Assembly (NCBI GenBank): GCA_948567375.1
Contig: OX419761.1
Location: 32,650,243-32,714,242 of the forward strand
Length of the DNA stretch: 64,000 bases
Direction: 5' to 3'
Source of the DNA: Lunularia cruciata
Taxonomy: Eukaryota; Streptophyta; Marchantiopsida; Lunulariales; Lunulariaceae
A model generated the notes under the pieces. The model saw nothing but the letters and a program-made list of their open reading frames with translations, made no database searches and was not told the origin of the DNA. A program made the position numbers and the translations under genes. Shown here piece after piece: positions 48,449-59,378 of the stretch. Position 1 is the first letter of the stretch; the number at the start of each line of letters is the position of its first letter.

Positions 48449-48461
48449 GAGGGAAGGAGTA
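48449..48461 (+). promoter_or_regulatory. Polypurine tract of the L2a element
   Basis: GAGGGAAGGAGTA lies directly before the LTR start TGTGGTACCC at 48,462. It is the plus-strand primer site and confirms the 3' LTR boundary. Confidence 0.85.
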
Positions 48462-50085
48462 TGTGGTACCCACATTTTTGTTTTTTTCTTATTTTTGAAG
48501 AAGAAGTGTATAGAAGAAGTCATATTGCGCCTATATGACATCAAAAGGCAAAGAAAGGTGTCCTCAGGTTGTAAAGTCTTGAGGTAAAGTGACTGTGTGT
48601 CAGAAGACAAAGTACTCGGATTGGCCCTATTAGTATTAAACCCAAAGTAAGGAGACTTTGGCTTGGGGGTGCTCAACTTGAGGCAAGGATAGTGTAACAA
48701 CTTTCCTTCAAGGTTGGACATTCAAGAAGGTACCACACACAAAAACAGTTATCATATGAGTGAGGGGAAATTGATAGTGACAAGAGCATGAAGAAGGTGT
48801 GATTTCTTGGTAGAAACTTGAAGGGAAGAAAGACAAAGAAGGCATGCCACTATAAGACTTGGGATAGAGACAAAGAGATGACACGTAATTTTCCATCGCC
48901 ATTAAGGAGTTGTCCTGAGGGAGATTGTGGGAAAGGAAGTGTAGTAAGAGATGTGTTGGTGTGTTGAGAGGAAGTCAAGAGAGTTAGTCTGAGAATCAGT
49001 CAAAAGAGTAGCCACCAACCTAGAGAATAGGAGAGTAAGATGGGAGGTAGGAAGAAGAACTCAAAATTCATAGTGAGAAATAATGTGATTTGGAGATTAG
49101 ATGTGATTGCCAAAATTGAAGTCTTTAGCAAGCTTTGGATCCACATTCTTGGCATGGAACTGGAACATTAGCTTTCCAGGTTTCATGATTGAGACCAGAG
49201 TAAATGTCTCGATGGGCCCGAGGGAGAAGATAAGAGAGGAAATATAGCTTGCTAGATAGAGTTGGATTGGAGGTTAGTACTTGGAAGAGAGGTGGGTGAA
49301 GAGCAGGGAGCTACATTCTTGGGGAAAGGAGAGGTAGCTGAAGAAACCCAAGAAGTGAGAGATGCCTTCTCTTCAAAGTGCACAAAAAATGGTTATAAGG
49401 TCAAGAGCTATAAGGACCCTATGAGGAGAGGCATCGTAAGTGCAATGATGGCTATCTTGAAGCCGGAGCAAACCACTTATATGATGAAACATCAAGCAAT
49501 GTTCTTCCATAAGATGTGTTGGGCAAAGTGTTTTCATCAATGTACAAGACAAATGATGTGGAACTTGGGGGACAAGTTGCCTCCACACTCCATTGTGCCA
49601 TTTGCAGCCCACTTCTACTTGGGACTGAATTTGCTGAACTCGGCGGAGAGACAAAAGATGGTGTTGCACTTCCACCCTGATTTGAGAAAAGATGTTGATG
49701 CAGAAGAGCAGCAATACATCTTGCAGATAAGGAGTAGTAACAAGTACTACATGCAAATGGGGCAGAGCATACAGTTGAAAGTGAACACTCTGAAGTCAGA
49801 GTTGATGGGAAGAAGAAGAGGAAGTAGCGGCAACGAGACCTCGGAAGACCAAGAAGATGAACCCAAGGAAAGACTTGGTGGTAATCACATTGTTGGGTGA
49901 AGAATTGGAAGGGGAAGCCAAGTACAAGTCAGAAGACTCTGAGAAGGAGGAAGAACCTAAACTCACATTGTGAAGTGGTGAAGCAAGCAGCAGGAGTGAA
50001 GATGGAGTAGAGATGCAATCAATACCCAAGGAGGAAGAAGGAAGCTGGAAATGGAGGAAGAATGTAACCCAAGACCCAAAGACAC
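48462..50085 (+). repeat. 3' LTR of the L2a element, truncated
   Basis: Begins TGTGGTACCCAC and matches the solo LTR at 30,267 and the 5' LTR at 38,523. It stops near 50,085 where L1 integrase sequence begins, before reaching the promoter and U5 part. The exact junction cannot be set to the base by eye. Confidence 0.8.
49262..49900 (+). CDS. U3-encoded protein of the L2a LTR, unrecognised
   Basis: A 212-codon open frame, the longest uninterrupted copy in the window of a protein carried in the U3 of L2a LTRs. From the start: WRLVLGREVGEEQGATF, a basic stretch (KCTKNGYKVKSYKDPMRRG), a hydrophobic helix with FFHKMCWAKCF, then PFAAHFYLGLNLLNS and VLHFHPDLRK, ending in a polar, charged tail. In the longer LTR at 30,267 the tail extends into a Glu/Lys-rich coiled coil. 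Related text lies at 4,702-4,927, 14,866-15,558, 30,832-32,500 and, diverged, 27,170-27,820. It could belong to the loosely defined plant-transposon accessory proteins, but I cannot assign a function. The first Met shown may not be the true start, since related text extends upstream. Confidence 0.5.
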   Translation: MDWRLVLGREVGEEQGATFLGKGEVAEETQEVRDAFSSKCTKNGYKVKSYKDPMRRGIVSAMMAILKPEQTTYMMKHQAMFFHKMCWAKCFHQCTRQMMWNLGDKLPPHSIVPFAAHFYLGLNLLNSAERQKMVLHFHPDLRKDVDAEEQQYILQIRSSNKYYMQMGQSIQLKVNTLKSELMGRRRGSSGNETSEDQEDEPKERLGGNHIVG

Positions 50086-51984
50086 AATGATGGAGAACAT
50101 TCTTTTCCATCACGGAGTAGTAGGTCTACTTTGAAGAGCAATGGGTAAGGAGGATTATATCCTACTCATGAAGGAGTAGGATAGACTAATGATGGTTTGG
50201 TATATGGGGATCACTTTGTAAGAAAGGTGACTGCTTTCAAGATTTTGGATGCAGGTTACCATTGGAGTGGAATTTTCAAGGATTGTCTTGATTATTGCAA
50301 AACTTGTAATATTTGTCAAGCTTTTGCTAGGAAGTTTACCTATACCTCCACCTCTTAGATCAATTCTATTTTTAGAAGATGGGAATTGACTTTGTAGGTG
50401 CTTTCAATAAAATCCTAAGGAAAAATTGGTACATTGTGGTAGTTGTTGGTTACCTTACCAAGTGGGTTGAGGCTAGACCATTAAGAGACAAGAATGAAGA
50501 TAAAGTTGGTAAATTTCTTTATGAATGCATCATCATTGGGTACCCTTTGGAGTTGATTTCTGATAGAGGACGAGAGTTTGCATGAAATATCACTACAGCC
50601 ACATTATGGCATTTCTCTATCATACAAAGAGTGACTATGTCCTCTAAGCCAAACTCCAATGGCTTTGCAGAGAGAACCAATCAAACCTTGTGCATGATCT
50701 TGGCCAAAGATGCAAAAATGGATGGAGCAAAACATCATTGGGACAAGGGGATTCATGCAGTTTTTTGGGAGTATAGGACAACCATGAAGACATCCACAAG
50801 ATATTCTCCATTTCATTTGATATGTAGTATTGAGTCTACTTTACCTATTCACTTGATCTTCCTACTTTTCAAAGCATTCATAAGAATTTGAAAAAGGCAT
50901 AAGGAGGTGATGTAGAGAAGTCAAGGAAGGAGCAACTCATGGAATTGGAAGAGGCAAGAGGAATTCCTATGGTTCGAGTGAAGCAAGCCCAATGGAAACA
51001 AAAGGAGAGCTATGATAAGAGGCAAGGCAAGAAGGTCAAGCCCTTCAAGGAAGGTGATTGAATAATGTTGTTTGATTCTATTTGATTCTAGAGAGGGCAA
51101 AAGAAGTTCTTGCCTAAGTACTTTGGACCTCTCATTGTGGAGAAGGTGTGGGGAAATTACAATCTCAAGGAGTTAGGAGGAAGACACTTTGATAAAATTT
51201 ACCATGGTAAGTTGAAGTTGTATCATAGAAGGTAAAAAGACCTTCACTTTGAGGACAAAGTGAAATCTTCATCTGAGGGTAAGTGTAGCACCCATTGGTG
51301 CATGTGTACTATATAGGGATATTATGTTTGGTATTACAAGTAGTGAAACATTATCTATATGGAGGCTAGCTAAGCTTCTACATTAGTCATGATTAGCTAG
51401 AATCAGTCCTAGCTAAGATAAAGGTGACCCTATTCTAGAGGAAGGGAGAAGAGTGACCACCGCTATTTTATCTTCTAATGTTTGACTTGGTATTATTCCT
51501 ACTTATTTGACTTTGAGGAAAGAGTTGACAACACTTGGACCCACAAGCCTTTTTGGTGTGGACTTTTTCTACAGTCCAAAGATAGCTCATGTGAAGGAAT
51601 CTTTGACTTAGTTGGTAGATGAGGATAAGATCACCTACTCATAGGACTATTCCCATGTACTTGGATATTATTTTTGACTTTTTGACTTTATTTGACTTTA
51701 TTTGACTTTTAGTCAAATAACTTGAGTTACTTGGTACCTTAAATTAGTAACTTTGGTGTATAAATTTTTCACAAGTATATAAGCTAGGGGTGAGGAGGGA
51801 CTTATCATCCTTTCATTTGCAACTATCACTCTCTCATTGAGTTTTCTAGTGAGCAATGTCGTGAGTCTTGGAAATGCCTTGGAGGAGTATGATGGAGTTA
51901 GGATTCCTTGCCTTTTTAGTCGATGGTGTGCTACCTTAATAGCCATCAAAGGTTCATCCTAAGTGAGAGATAGGCTGGCTCATA
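50085..51984 (+). mobile_element. Ty3/gypsy L1 element, 3' end (integrase and LTR)
   Basis: Plus-strand integrase text (MGIDFVGAFNKILRKNW, then LELISDRGREF, then NGFAERTNQTL) at 50,085-51,240, followed by a 3' LTR at 51,293-51,984. The start near 50,085 aligns with the integrase zinc-domain side of the element at 36,620 on the other strand. Everything upstream is missing, so the copy is truncated at the junction with the L2a LTR. It is broken in several places. Confidence 0.8.
51293..51984 (+). repeat. 3' LTR of L1 element
   Basis: 692 bp (TGTAGCACCC ... GGCTCATA), with a purine-rich GAGGGTAAG directly upstream as a probable polypurine tract. The fifth L1 LTR of the window. Confidence 0.85.
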
Positions 51985-51999
51985 GAACATATGGAATGA

Positions 52000-52505
52000 A
52001 GGTTTTCAAATTTTTGAAACCCCTCTCTTTTGTCTCTATCTCTCTTGATTCTCAAAAAATAGCTTCTCTTTTCTTCTTGATTTTCCTCTTTCCAAGCTAC
52101 CCTCACAAAAAATCTCTTCCTGATTTCTCTTCTCTTCTCTTCTCTTCTCTTCTCTTCTCTTCTCTTCTCTTCTCTTCTCTTCTCTTCTCTTCTCTTCTCT
52201 ATTTTCCCCTTTCCAAACTACCTCCCAAAACCTTTCTTCTCTATGCTTGAAACCTCTCTCTTCTCTCTTGATTCTCAAATAATAGTTTCTCTTCTCTTCT
52301 TCATTTTCCCCTTTCCCAAACTACCCTCCCAAAACCTCTCTTCTCTATTTTTAAAACCTCTCTCTCTTCTCTCTTGATTCTCCAAAAATAGCCTCTCTTT
52401 TCTTCTTGATTTCCTCTTCCCAAGCTACCCTCACAAAACCTCTCTTTCTGATTTTCTCCTTTGGAAAATACCCCATAAACCTCTTTTTCTTTCTCCCAAA
52501 GAGGT
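52000..52505. repeat. Pyrimidine-rich tandem repeats with a (TCTCT)n core
   Basis: Imperfect units of about 105-110 bp recur (TTGATTCTC near 52,045, 52,268 and 52,374, each followed by a TTTCCAAGCTACCCTCAC-like stretch). One unit is expanded by about 15 copies of a 5-bp TCTCT repeat at 52,124-52,200. It is almost all C and T on the plus strand. Long open frames here are a side effect of low complexity. Confidence 0.9.
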
Positions 52506-53712
52506 AAACGGATGTTTTTCCCTACATGAAAGGACATTCTACATGCAATAAACATAATGCAATGACACTAAATGTCACCATGTCTGGAAAACAATAAAAT
52601 AAAAATAAAGTCTTGTCCTACAAGCAGCTCTACAACTAATATCAAATATACTTTTATGAGTATCTTTCATATCAAGATCAAGGGTTTCTTGTACTCATTT
52701 ACCGATGCTATTGGAGTTTAACCCATTTTACTCTTATGCCTTATCCTGGACGGTTTGATAGGTCTTCCCATCCTTCTTCTTATCCTACGCGGTCGCCTTT
52801 CCATATCAAATATTAGCATGAGAATCTATACAGAATGGTGTCCTTCTCTCCCCACCCCCATTCTTTCTTGGGCTTCGATATTATTCTACCAAGCTGGTTG
52901 GTGCTTATATTAAAAGTATATAAACATGTACTAATCAGGTGAATGTTATATCACCAGATTAAAATTTATTTAGCTCTTGCGTTGTACCTGGTTAGAAGAT
53001 TATCTACATTTCATTGATTCTTTTTTTTTTTCAAAATAAAAATTCATAGTTGGTTTATCACATACTACAACATACTGTATAATTATGAATAATGGCATGT
53101 TCAAACTACAGCTAGACGTTGTGACAAGGTAAAAATATCAGAGAGAAAATCTCTTCTGAAGAAGACAAAAGGAAAAGTATATATTCGTTTTTGTAAAACC
53201 ATTAGTACAACACTTCTGATATCAAGTGTGAATTCACCAAGAAAAAAATTGATATATAAAGAGGTGTATGTATAAGCTGGAATAACATGTCTCAAGCATT
53301 TGTTGGACTCTCTAGCATTGAAGCAATAGGTTCAATATTAAGGCAAAAAAAATTTCACAATAAATTTAATTTACATGAGTTTTAGTTTATATTAGTTCAT
53401 TTATTCACAAATGTAGTCCAATTTTGTGAGAAAAAAAAATGTTGCGAATTTACTCATATGACGGTTCTTTGACATATTGAAACACACCGGGATGCGTCAC
53501 CTAGATAAGATAAACGAAAGAAATCCTTAAATGATTGAAATGTTAATTTTTAAAGGTAGAAATGGAACAGGTGTAACATTGCATTACGTGTGCTTCCTAC
53601 CTAGATAGGCAAATGGTCGCTTCAAGTGCTTATAGACTACCCGAAAATGACTGTGCTTCGAGAGGAAATCTCGAAATTGCATCAGATAAAATGTTGATCT
53701 GTTCTTATTTAA
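52506..53712. other. Intergenic sequence, no gene seen
   Basis: AT-rich and non-repetitive apart from one copy of a dispersed repeat (52,705-52,810). No LTR ends, tRNA or coding region that I can support. The change from dense retroelements to quieter sequence begins here. Confidence 0.5.
52705..52810. repeat. Dispersed repeat, copy 1 of 4
   Basis: Shares GGTCTTCCCATCCTTC and TCCTACGCGGTCGCC-type cores, in the same order, with 56,745-56,845, 57,130-57,200 and 57,370-57,475, each preceded by a T-rich ATTTTA(C/T)T stretch. Possibly a SINE or LTR remnant; the family is not recognised. Confidence 0.6.
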
Positions 53713-54030
53713 ATGGGCAAACGTAACATTGCTGTAAAATCTCGGAATTCGATCAAGACTAAAGATAAATCAAAGAAAGTCAATGTTATATCCACTCTTC
53801 TTCGATTCGGAACTTCACCTTTCAAGATCCACCCCAAAAAAGATGTTTCCTTTCCTAAATGGGAAAAATACGATCAAGACAAAAAGTTCGTACAACCACT
53901 GCGCTATCCACTCTTGGGGGTAGACACGGAAGGCGAGGGTGAAAATATATATCTCCCTCTCTGGGCTACGTCCCGGGTCAGCTTCTTCACCGATGAAATA
54001 GATATCGAAGTCATGATGGACTTCGTGTAG
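53713..54030 (+). CDS. Candidate small protein, unrecognised
   Basis: A 105-codon frame starting MGKRNIAVKSRNSIKTKDK: a basic N-terminus followed by a mixed polar and hydrophobic body ending EVMMDFV. Immediately downstream (54,060-54,300), another frame on the same strand reads KDPRFRELAARACLCALLQ in a GC-richer pocket. The two could be exons of one gene or a decayed gene copy, but I see no domain. There is no transcript evidence; chance is a real alternative. Confidence 0.25.
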   Translation: MGKRNIAVKSRNSIKTKDKSKKVNVISTLLRFGTSPFKIHPKKDVSFPKWEKYDQDKKFVQPLRYPLLGVDTEGEGENIYLPLWATSRVSFFTDEIDIEVMMDFV

Positions 54031-54329
54031 CGTCTTCTTCCGTACAGCAGAATGGGATGTTGCTGTGTACACTTTCGTACACACAGGCCAAAGACCCACG
54101 GTTTCGGGAATTGGCTGCACGCGCCTGCTTATGCGCTTTGCTGCAAGATTTCTTCGCATGCGGCATTCCGAGTGAATCCGCGGGCTCTGGAAGGCCAGAC
54201 CTCACCGAGGCGTTCACTCCGCGCTTAAAGAAAACAAGCAATTCCGTAAGTGCAGTCCCGAAGTCTTGCCTCAAACAATATAACAGGCTAGTGTTTGGTT
54301 TCTGAACTTCATCGTTCAAGTCCCGACTA

Positions 54330-56360
54330 ACTGTTATATTTTACTTATTTTAATTATGTTATTTAATATTATATTATATAATTTTCTCATCGATTGCGTT
54401 GAGTGAAAACCCAACCAAACAGTGTACACGACAGAAGAAAATCAGAAAAAAGAAATAGAAGGTATGAACTGCGAGGGGGAAGAGTAAGCACAAGGTCTAA
54501 AGAAGAAGTACAAAAACCTCATACAAATTACTATTCTTATGCAAAGAGTGAAGAATCAAAGTAACCTCCTCGTGTGTGCTATAAATCCTCTCATGATATA
54601 TATTCGGTAGATGGGAACAAAATGTCCTAAAGAGTAATAAACACTTGACATACACCTCATGACATGACAAGACAAATTCAGAGTCACTATTATATTCTCG
54701 AGACGGAACAACTTAGCCACAATCCGCATGTCCAGGGATCTCATCCCGTTGATTTGTTGTCAACCTTACGATCTCCTTTATATGTGGATCTTCAGTATGC
54801 GCATGAATGAAGAGCTAAATATCAACATTATATGGAAGCTTCAACACGAAAGAGCATCGGTGTTGATGTCCTAGCTTCGTTATCTATAGATCTCAGATAA
54901 CATTCTTTTACTGCAGCACAACAAAGTTAGCAATCTGTATGAAAATGAAGTAGGTGCGCAGGGGAATAAATCACCAGTATACAGACAGACAGACGGTCAT
55001 TTTATTCTCGTTGACTGACAATTGCAAGGGAAAGGATCCCTCAAATTTTGAAGTAATTGGGCTCTGCTATTTCTTCATGCATCTGCACTCTCTGTCCATT
55101 GATTCATTTTTTACTTAATATACTTATTATAATTTAATACAGTCGCTTTCTCTTTTGTGAAACATTCCCTGGATAAGATCCTCCAGCAAACTGAGTTGTT
55201 TCTCGTCAGATAAGAATATGCAAGTATGGACATGCTTTGCTTCAACTCCACCTCGTGTACATGTTTGAGGTCCAACTGGGAAATCTAACTCCATTTACAT
55301 CGTGTAAATCTGTCCATGTACGGCAACCACATTGCGTCCACAAAGTGTATCCTTAGTAACCGGCTTGAGATTGTGGTCAGAAAAGATAAAATAACAACAG
55401 ATTAAAGGTTCTCAGAAGAAGATGTCACTTGCTAGCGTAGATTATAAGTACAATTACTCTCTATTCTATAAAAGTATATGCAATCTCACACAAAAGCTGA
55501 ACTATGTTGGATTCTAGTGACCGTTTCTAACAGGGTACTCTAGATTGTTCTCTCAACTAGTTAGTGCATATCTGACGTGTATAGAAACTTAGTGCAATTC
55601 CGACATGTGTAGATTGGCTTCTGCTGACAATTCGAGTGAAAAAAATCACCTTTAATCGTGTTAAATTGCGATCAAGGGCGGCCTTGAAACAATGAAGTGG
55701 TGCAAAATTGTGAAAAAGTACTTACTCAATAGTCGACTCGCGTAGGGGAAACAAGAACGATGGGAAGACCCATGTGTAAAATCGAAATAGTTGAAAACTG
55801 GACTTGCAAAGTGTTAGCTCTCTGGAACTCTATGACAGGTTTTCATCGGACTTCAGAAATTTGCTTCCGAATTCGACTTGCTTTCTTAAATTTTCATAGT
55901 TGATATGAATATCCAACGATGCCTATCAATTTCTATAAAAGTCGTAGATTTTCGTTATCATGTGTGCAGTTTCGTCTCTTCAACTGTAGATTTGGGCGAC
56001 AGATGCAAACGGGAGACTGCCGAAGAAATGGATGTGCGGTGCCGAGGAAGGAGAAATTTGCGCGATGTGAATCGAGCTTCTGTCTTGAATGTACTTAGAG
56101 TTTGAGGGGATTACAAGATTAGTCTCTTGTGGCATTTCCACTCCGGATAAGCTCGTAGTTTATTGAAAGTGAAGGAAACGGGTTACCTACTGATCAAGTT
56201 CCTGTCGGATTTGCCATGGGATTGATTCACGAAACGTTATTGGTAGAGGAGAAGGAAGGGGATAGGATTTCTACGGTTGTATAAAATTGTTCGTCTGCGT
56301 GGAAAGGAAGGAAACGACGAAGAAGACTTGATATAATTAGAAAAAGTAATCAGGACGCAT
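54330..56360. other. Intergenic sequence, no gene seen
   Basis: Mixed-composition sequence without recognisable domains, LTR ends, tandem repeats or tRNA genes. Short open stretches (for example 55,905-56,105) are within chance expectation. Confidence 0.45.
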
Positions 56361-56735
56361 GTCAATCACTTCGTGCGTGAAGTGCCTCATGCAGATAAAG
56401 TCAGGGCGGGAACAGTACAGGTGCAACAAGTCATGACATGAAGAGCGAGAAAAAGAGATATACGTAGTGTTACTGCTGCAACAAGTCATGACATGAAGAA
56501 CGAGAGAAAGAGATGGAAAGAGTGTACTGTGGGACGAAATAGAATTCAAACCCAGTTCCTAAAAGCACCATTTGGAATCACTTCGTGCGTGGAATGCCTC
56601 AAGCAGATTAAGTCAGGGCGGCAACAGTACAGCTGCAAGAAGTCATGACATGAAGAGTGACAGAAAGAGACAGAAATAGTTACTGTGGGGCGAAATAGAA
56701 TTCAAACCCCCATTTCCTAAAACAACTCTGTCGAC
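56361..56735. repeat. Tandem duplication of about 215 bp
   Basis: Unit 1 (about 56,361-56,576) and unit 2 (56,577-56,735) share, in order, CACTTCGTGCGTG, AAGTCAGGGCGG, AAGTCATGACATGAAGAG and GGGCGAAATAGAATTCAAA-type cores. Unit 1 also holds an internal repeat of the CAACAAGTCATGACATGAAGA part. A further fragment (CACCCAGTTCCTAAAAAGCACC) lies at 56,838. Origin unknown. Confidence 0.8.
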
Positions 56736-56744
56736 TCTATCGAC

Positions 56745-56845
56745 TCCGCTTAGCCCCATTTTACTTATTTTGTCTCACCCTGGTATTGCTTGAAGGGGTC
56801 TTCCTATCCTTCGTGTTTTCTACGCGGTCGCCCTTTCACACCCAG
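56745..56845. repeat. Dispersed repeat, copy 2 of 4
   Basis: Same core order as the copy at 52,705 (GGGGTCTTCCTATCCTTC, then TCTACGCGGTCGCCC). It directly follows the tandem duplication. Confidence 0.6.
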
Positions 56846-57129
56846 TTCCTAAAAAGCACCATTTGGATAATCTGACTTATTTCAGAAAATCACTCCGATA
56901 TGACTAAGATGCCCTTGAATATATTAGTCCATATTCATGACGAGGGTGTAAGCTACAAGAATATTGCAAATTTCTAGCACTTGAATATGAGAGACATCAA
57001 CTCCTGCTGCTAGAGAGTAATGTCTCTCAAGCTCGTGGCGTCTATTACCGTCAACACGTGCGTCTAATGGCATTTAATGATCACAATTTTCACCTCACGT
57101 AGTTGAAGTGTAACGCAGTTCAGTTACGT

Positions 57130-57475
57130 GAGGTTTATCCTTCTACGATTTGATGCGGGTCTTCCCATCTTCTTGATAGCCTATCCGTGTCCCTTACTTC
57201 GTAGAAGTGCAATGCGCTTGAACTACGTGTTCTGCACGTTTCCGGTATCTGGACGTAGTACTCCAGTAGCTCATGCTGGTAGGCCTCCATATCACTTGTT
57301 GGTTAAATTCCTTCTCATCACTCTAGTTAAAACCTTTTAACGAAGGTGTTGTAGGGCAGATTTCTCATTCAGAATCTATTGGAGCTTAGCTTTATTTTAT
57401 CTCTTATGTTTTATCCTTGTGCGACTTGATGAGGTCTTCCCATCCTACGTGGTGTGGTCCGACGACTTTTCCTCT
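57130..57475. repeat. Dispersed repeat, copies 3 and 4
   Basis: Two diverged copies, at 57,130-57,200 (GCGGGTCTTCCCATCTTC) and 57,370-57,475 (GAGGTCTTCCCATCCTACG), in the same orientation as copies 1 and 2. The rest of 57,476-59,315 shows no gene that I can support other than the 3' flank of the SCAR gene. Confidence 0.55.
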
Positions 57476-59315
57476 TCTAAGTAAGCCTCCCTCATAAGTC
57501 ATACATGCTTCTCGTCTGAATCTTTAGAGAAAGTCGATCTGTAGTGAGGACTTGACTTGAAAACCCACTTTACGTAACCTGCAGCTCATGCAAAAATGAC
57601 TTCTATTGAGATTTCTTCGAAAGCCTTAGGCGATCGTCACCCAAATGTTTGAAAGCTTGGAGTTATCTCCGTCGTGTTAATGATTTCCCCCGACTTTTCC
57701 GGAGAGTCTGTACTCATCATATACCCGTTTCGTCTTGGGTCACATGTGCTTTCCTGAAAGAGATCATCACGAGATTGGTTCCTCAACTGGTTGGAACCAG
57801 GAGACCTTGCTAATAGCATTGCCGTTGCAGAAGAGGCTACTTTTGAGGAGATAAAGAGTACAACGAACAGGACTTATTTTCATCAAACCATGAAGGTCCC
57901 TCAAACGCTATAAAGCTACAGCCGTACGTGCTAGAGGTCGTACAGGCCGCGTGACCGAAAATATGAGGATGCAAATTTCAAGAGCTTACCAAGCTGGGGT
58001 TTTCCGTCTGTAGTAGTTGATATTACAAAGCCTGCGCTTGGGAAACAAAATGTTACAATTTGGTATACGAGAAAAAGCAGTGCACTCATAATGGTTTCCC
58101 TCTCAGTTGCAGGGCATGAATACGGGAACTTGCAGTGTGACTTGGCCGTAATAGTTGTCAGAGTAAGGGATTCGTACCAGTCAAAGCGATGTACCTTCGG
58201 TTACAGCTTCTCTTGTAAACGCATTACGTTGACAACTAATTTCTAAGAATCAGTATTGTTCAACAGTCCATTTCCGGGGCTTCCACAAACCAAAGAATTA
58301 AGTAAAGCAATTTACTCCTCTGAAAGTGTACGAATGCGGTTTCTCAGATTTTTGAATTTTGAGGAAATATTAAAAACCAAAGCTATCAAGCAGTTGACAT
58401 TCGCGTAGGAAATTTGCAACAAGTCTTACACATTTCTGCAGTAATCTAATGGCGTGGTGTACCATAAAATGGGTAGCTTCAGTCCCTCCCTAACTTGGTA
58501 TCGAGTGTGGAACGTCAAAGGAGCGAACATTTCAACAAAAATACGACATATTAACACCTCAATGAGTCGATGTGGACCTTAGGCATCAACTAATAGACCC
58601 GGACAAAATGTAGTGAGAACTTAGGTCCGAGAGAAAAAAACTTCAAGTTTCTTTAACTCCCAAGTGAAGGGACTCCAATTTGAGTACATAGGTACAAAGC
58701 AGTAATCACACCCTGCAGTGGCTAGCAAAAGGGCAGATATTTCTATTATAAATTTGAAGCAAGAATTGCTTAAATTGTGGACTGGAGGAAAACTGCAAGC
58801 AGAGTATCCTAAATTACATCTTATACAATCCAGGTCCAGAGATGAGCTCTGCAAGATCAAATCTCTTTTGAGTCAAAAGAGAGGCCTCCTGTGATCTTCA
58901 TGACCCTGCGAACCAGGCTTGCTACGAAGATCAGTACGTGGACCATAGAACAATATTTCAGGACACTAGAAATTTGTTAGCCCTCGAACTGAAGAAGATA
59001 GACCCCCCTGTTTGACAGTACAGGCTGCTGACGTTCCAGCAGCAAGACAGGGCAGCACACAACTGCCCAGCTGAACGCCAAGGACTGGGGAAGGGACCAA
59101 TGATTTTATAGAACTTACCTTTTCTTCTAATGTACAAATGTTGACTGTTGAGAAAAATCAATCCTTCCTTTGTCTGCAATCAATTGTATGTAGTCAGTAA
59201 CGATGTGGAACTATAACAGGAAGCCTGTTGGTGAATCTAGTCCTCATGAAAGATGGATTGGAATCTTCAGATTGTGTTCTTTTGAGGCTCTGGGCTTCAG
59301 ACATGTTCATATTCC

Positions 59316-59378
59316 TCACATGTCACTCCAGTCATCATCGTCTTCATCGTCTTCATCTTCATCACTACCCGCGAATGC
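59316..59378 (-). other. SCAR: SCAR last coding exon (acidic tail)
   Basis: The acceptor CAATCGCAG ends at 59,379. The exon encodes AFAGSDEDEDDEDDDDWSDM and the stop at 59,316-59,318. The tryptophan in an acidic run is the ARP2/3-contacting end of WCA domains. Confidence 0.9.

Larger units (their letters stand above)
38523..50085 (+). mobile_element. Athila/Tat-like Ty3/gypsy element of family L2a with both LTRs
   Basis: A plus-strand element: 5' LTR 38,523-42,451 (with a nested solo LTR), tRNA-Asp-like primer site at 42,459, gag, zinc knuckle, protease, RT, RNase H, integrase, polypurine tract at 48,449-48,461, and 3' LTR from 48,462, cut short near 50,085. It is inserted into the L1 element on its left. 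Long LTRs plus a tRNA-Asp primer site point to the Athila/Tat branch (inference). The 5' LTR is about 1.98 kb without its insertion and lacks most of the U3 coding part that the 3' LTR keeps. The internal frames have roughly a dozen or more breaks, so it is an old copy. Confidence 0.85.

Noticed and set aside
52036-52555. Open frames on both strands in the pyrimidine-rich block
   Set aside because: Repeated TCTCT and ~106-bp units give long open frames by composition (Ser/Leu/Phe on one strand, Arg/Glu/Lys on the other). No gene-like content.
54011-54319. 102-codon minus-strand frame
   Set aside because: It overlaps the GC-richer plus-strand candidate, has no recognisable domain, and composition alone can explain it.
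59119-59173. Possible untranslated exon of SCAR (acceptor TTGCAG, donor GTAAGT)
   Set aside because: Both signals are good, but I found no matching donor between the stop codon and this segment, so it is unsupported without transcripts.
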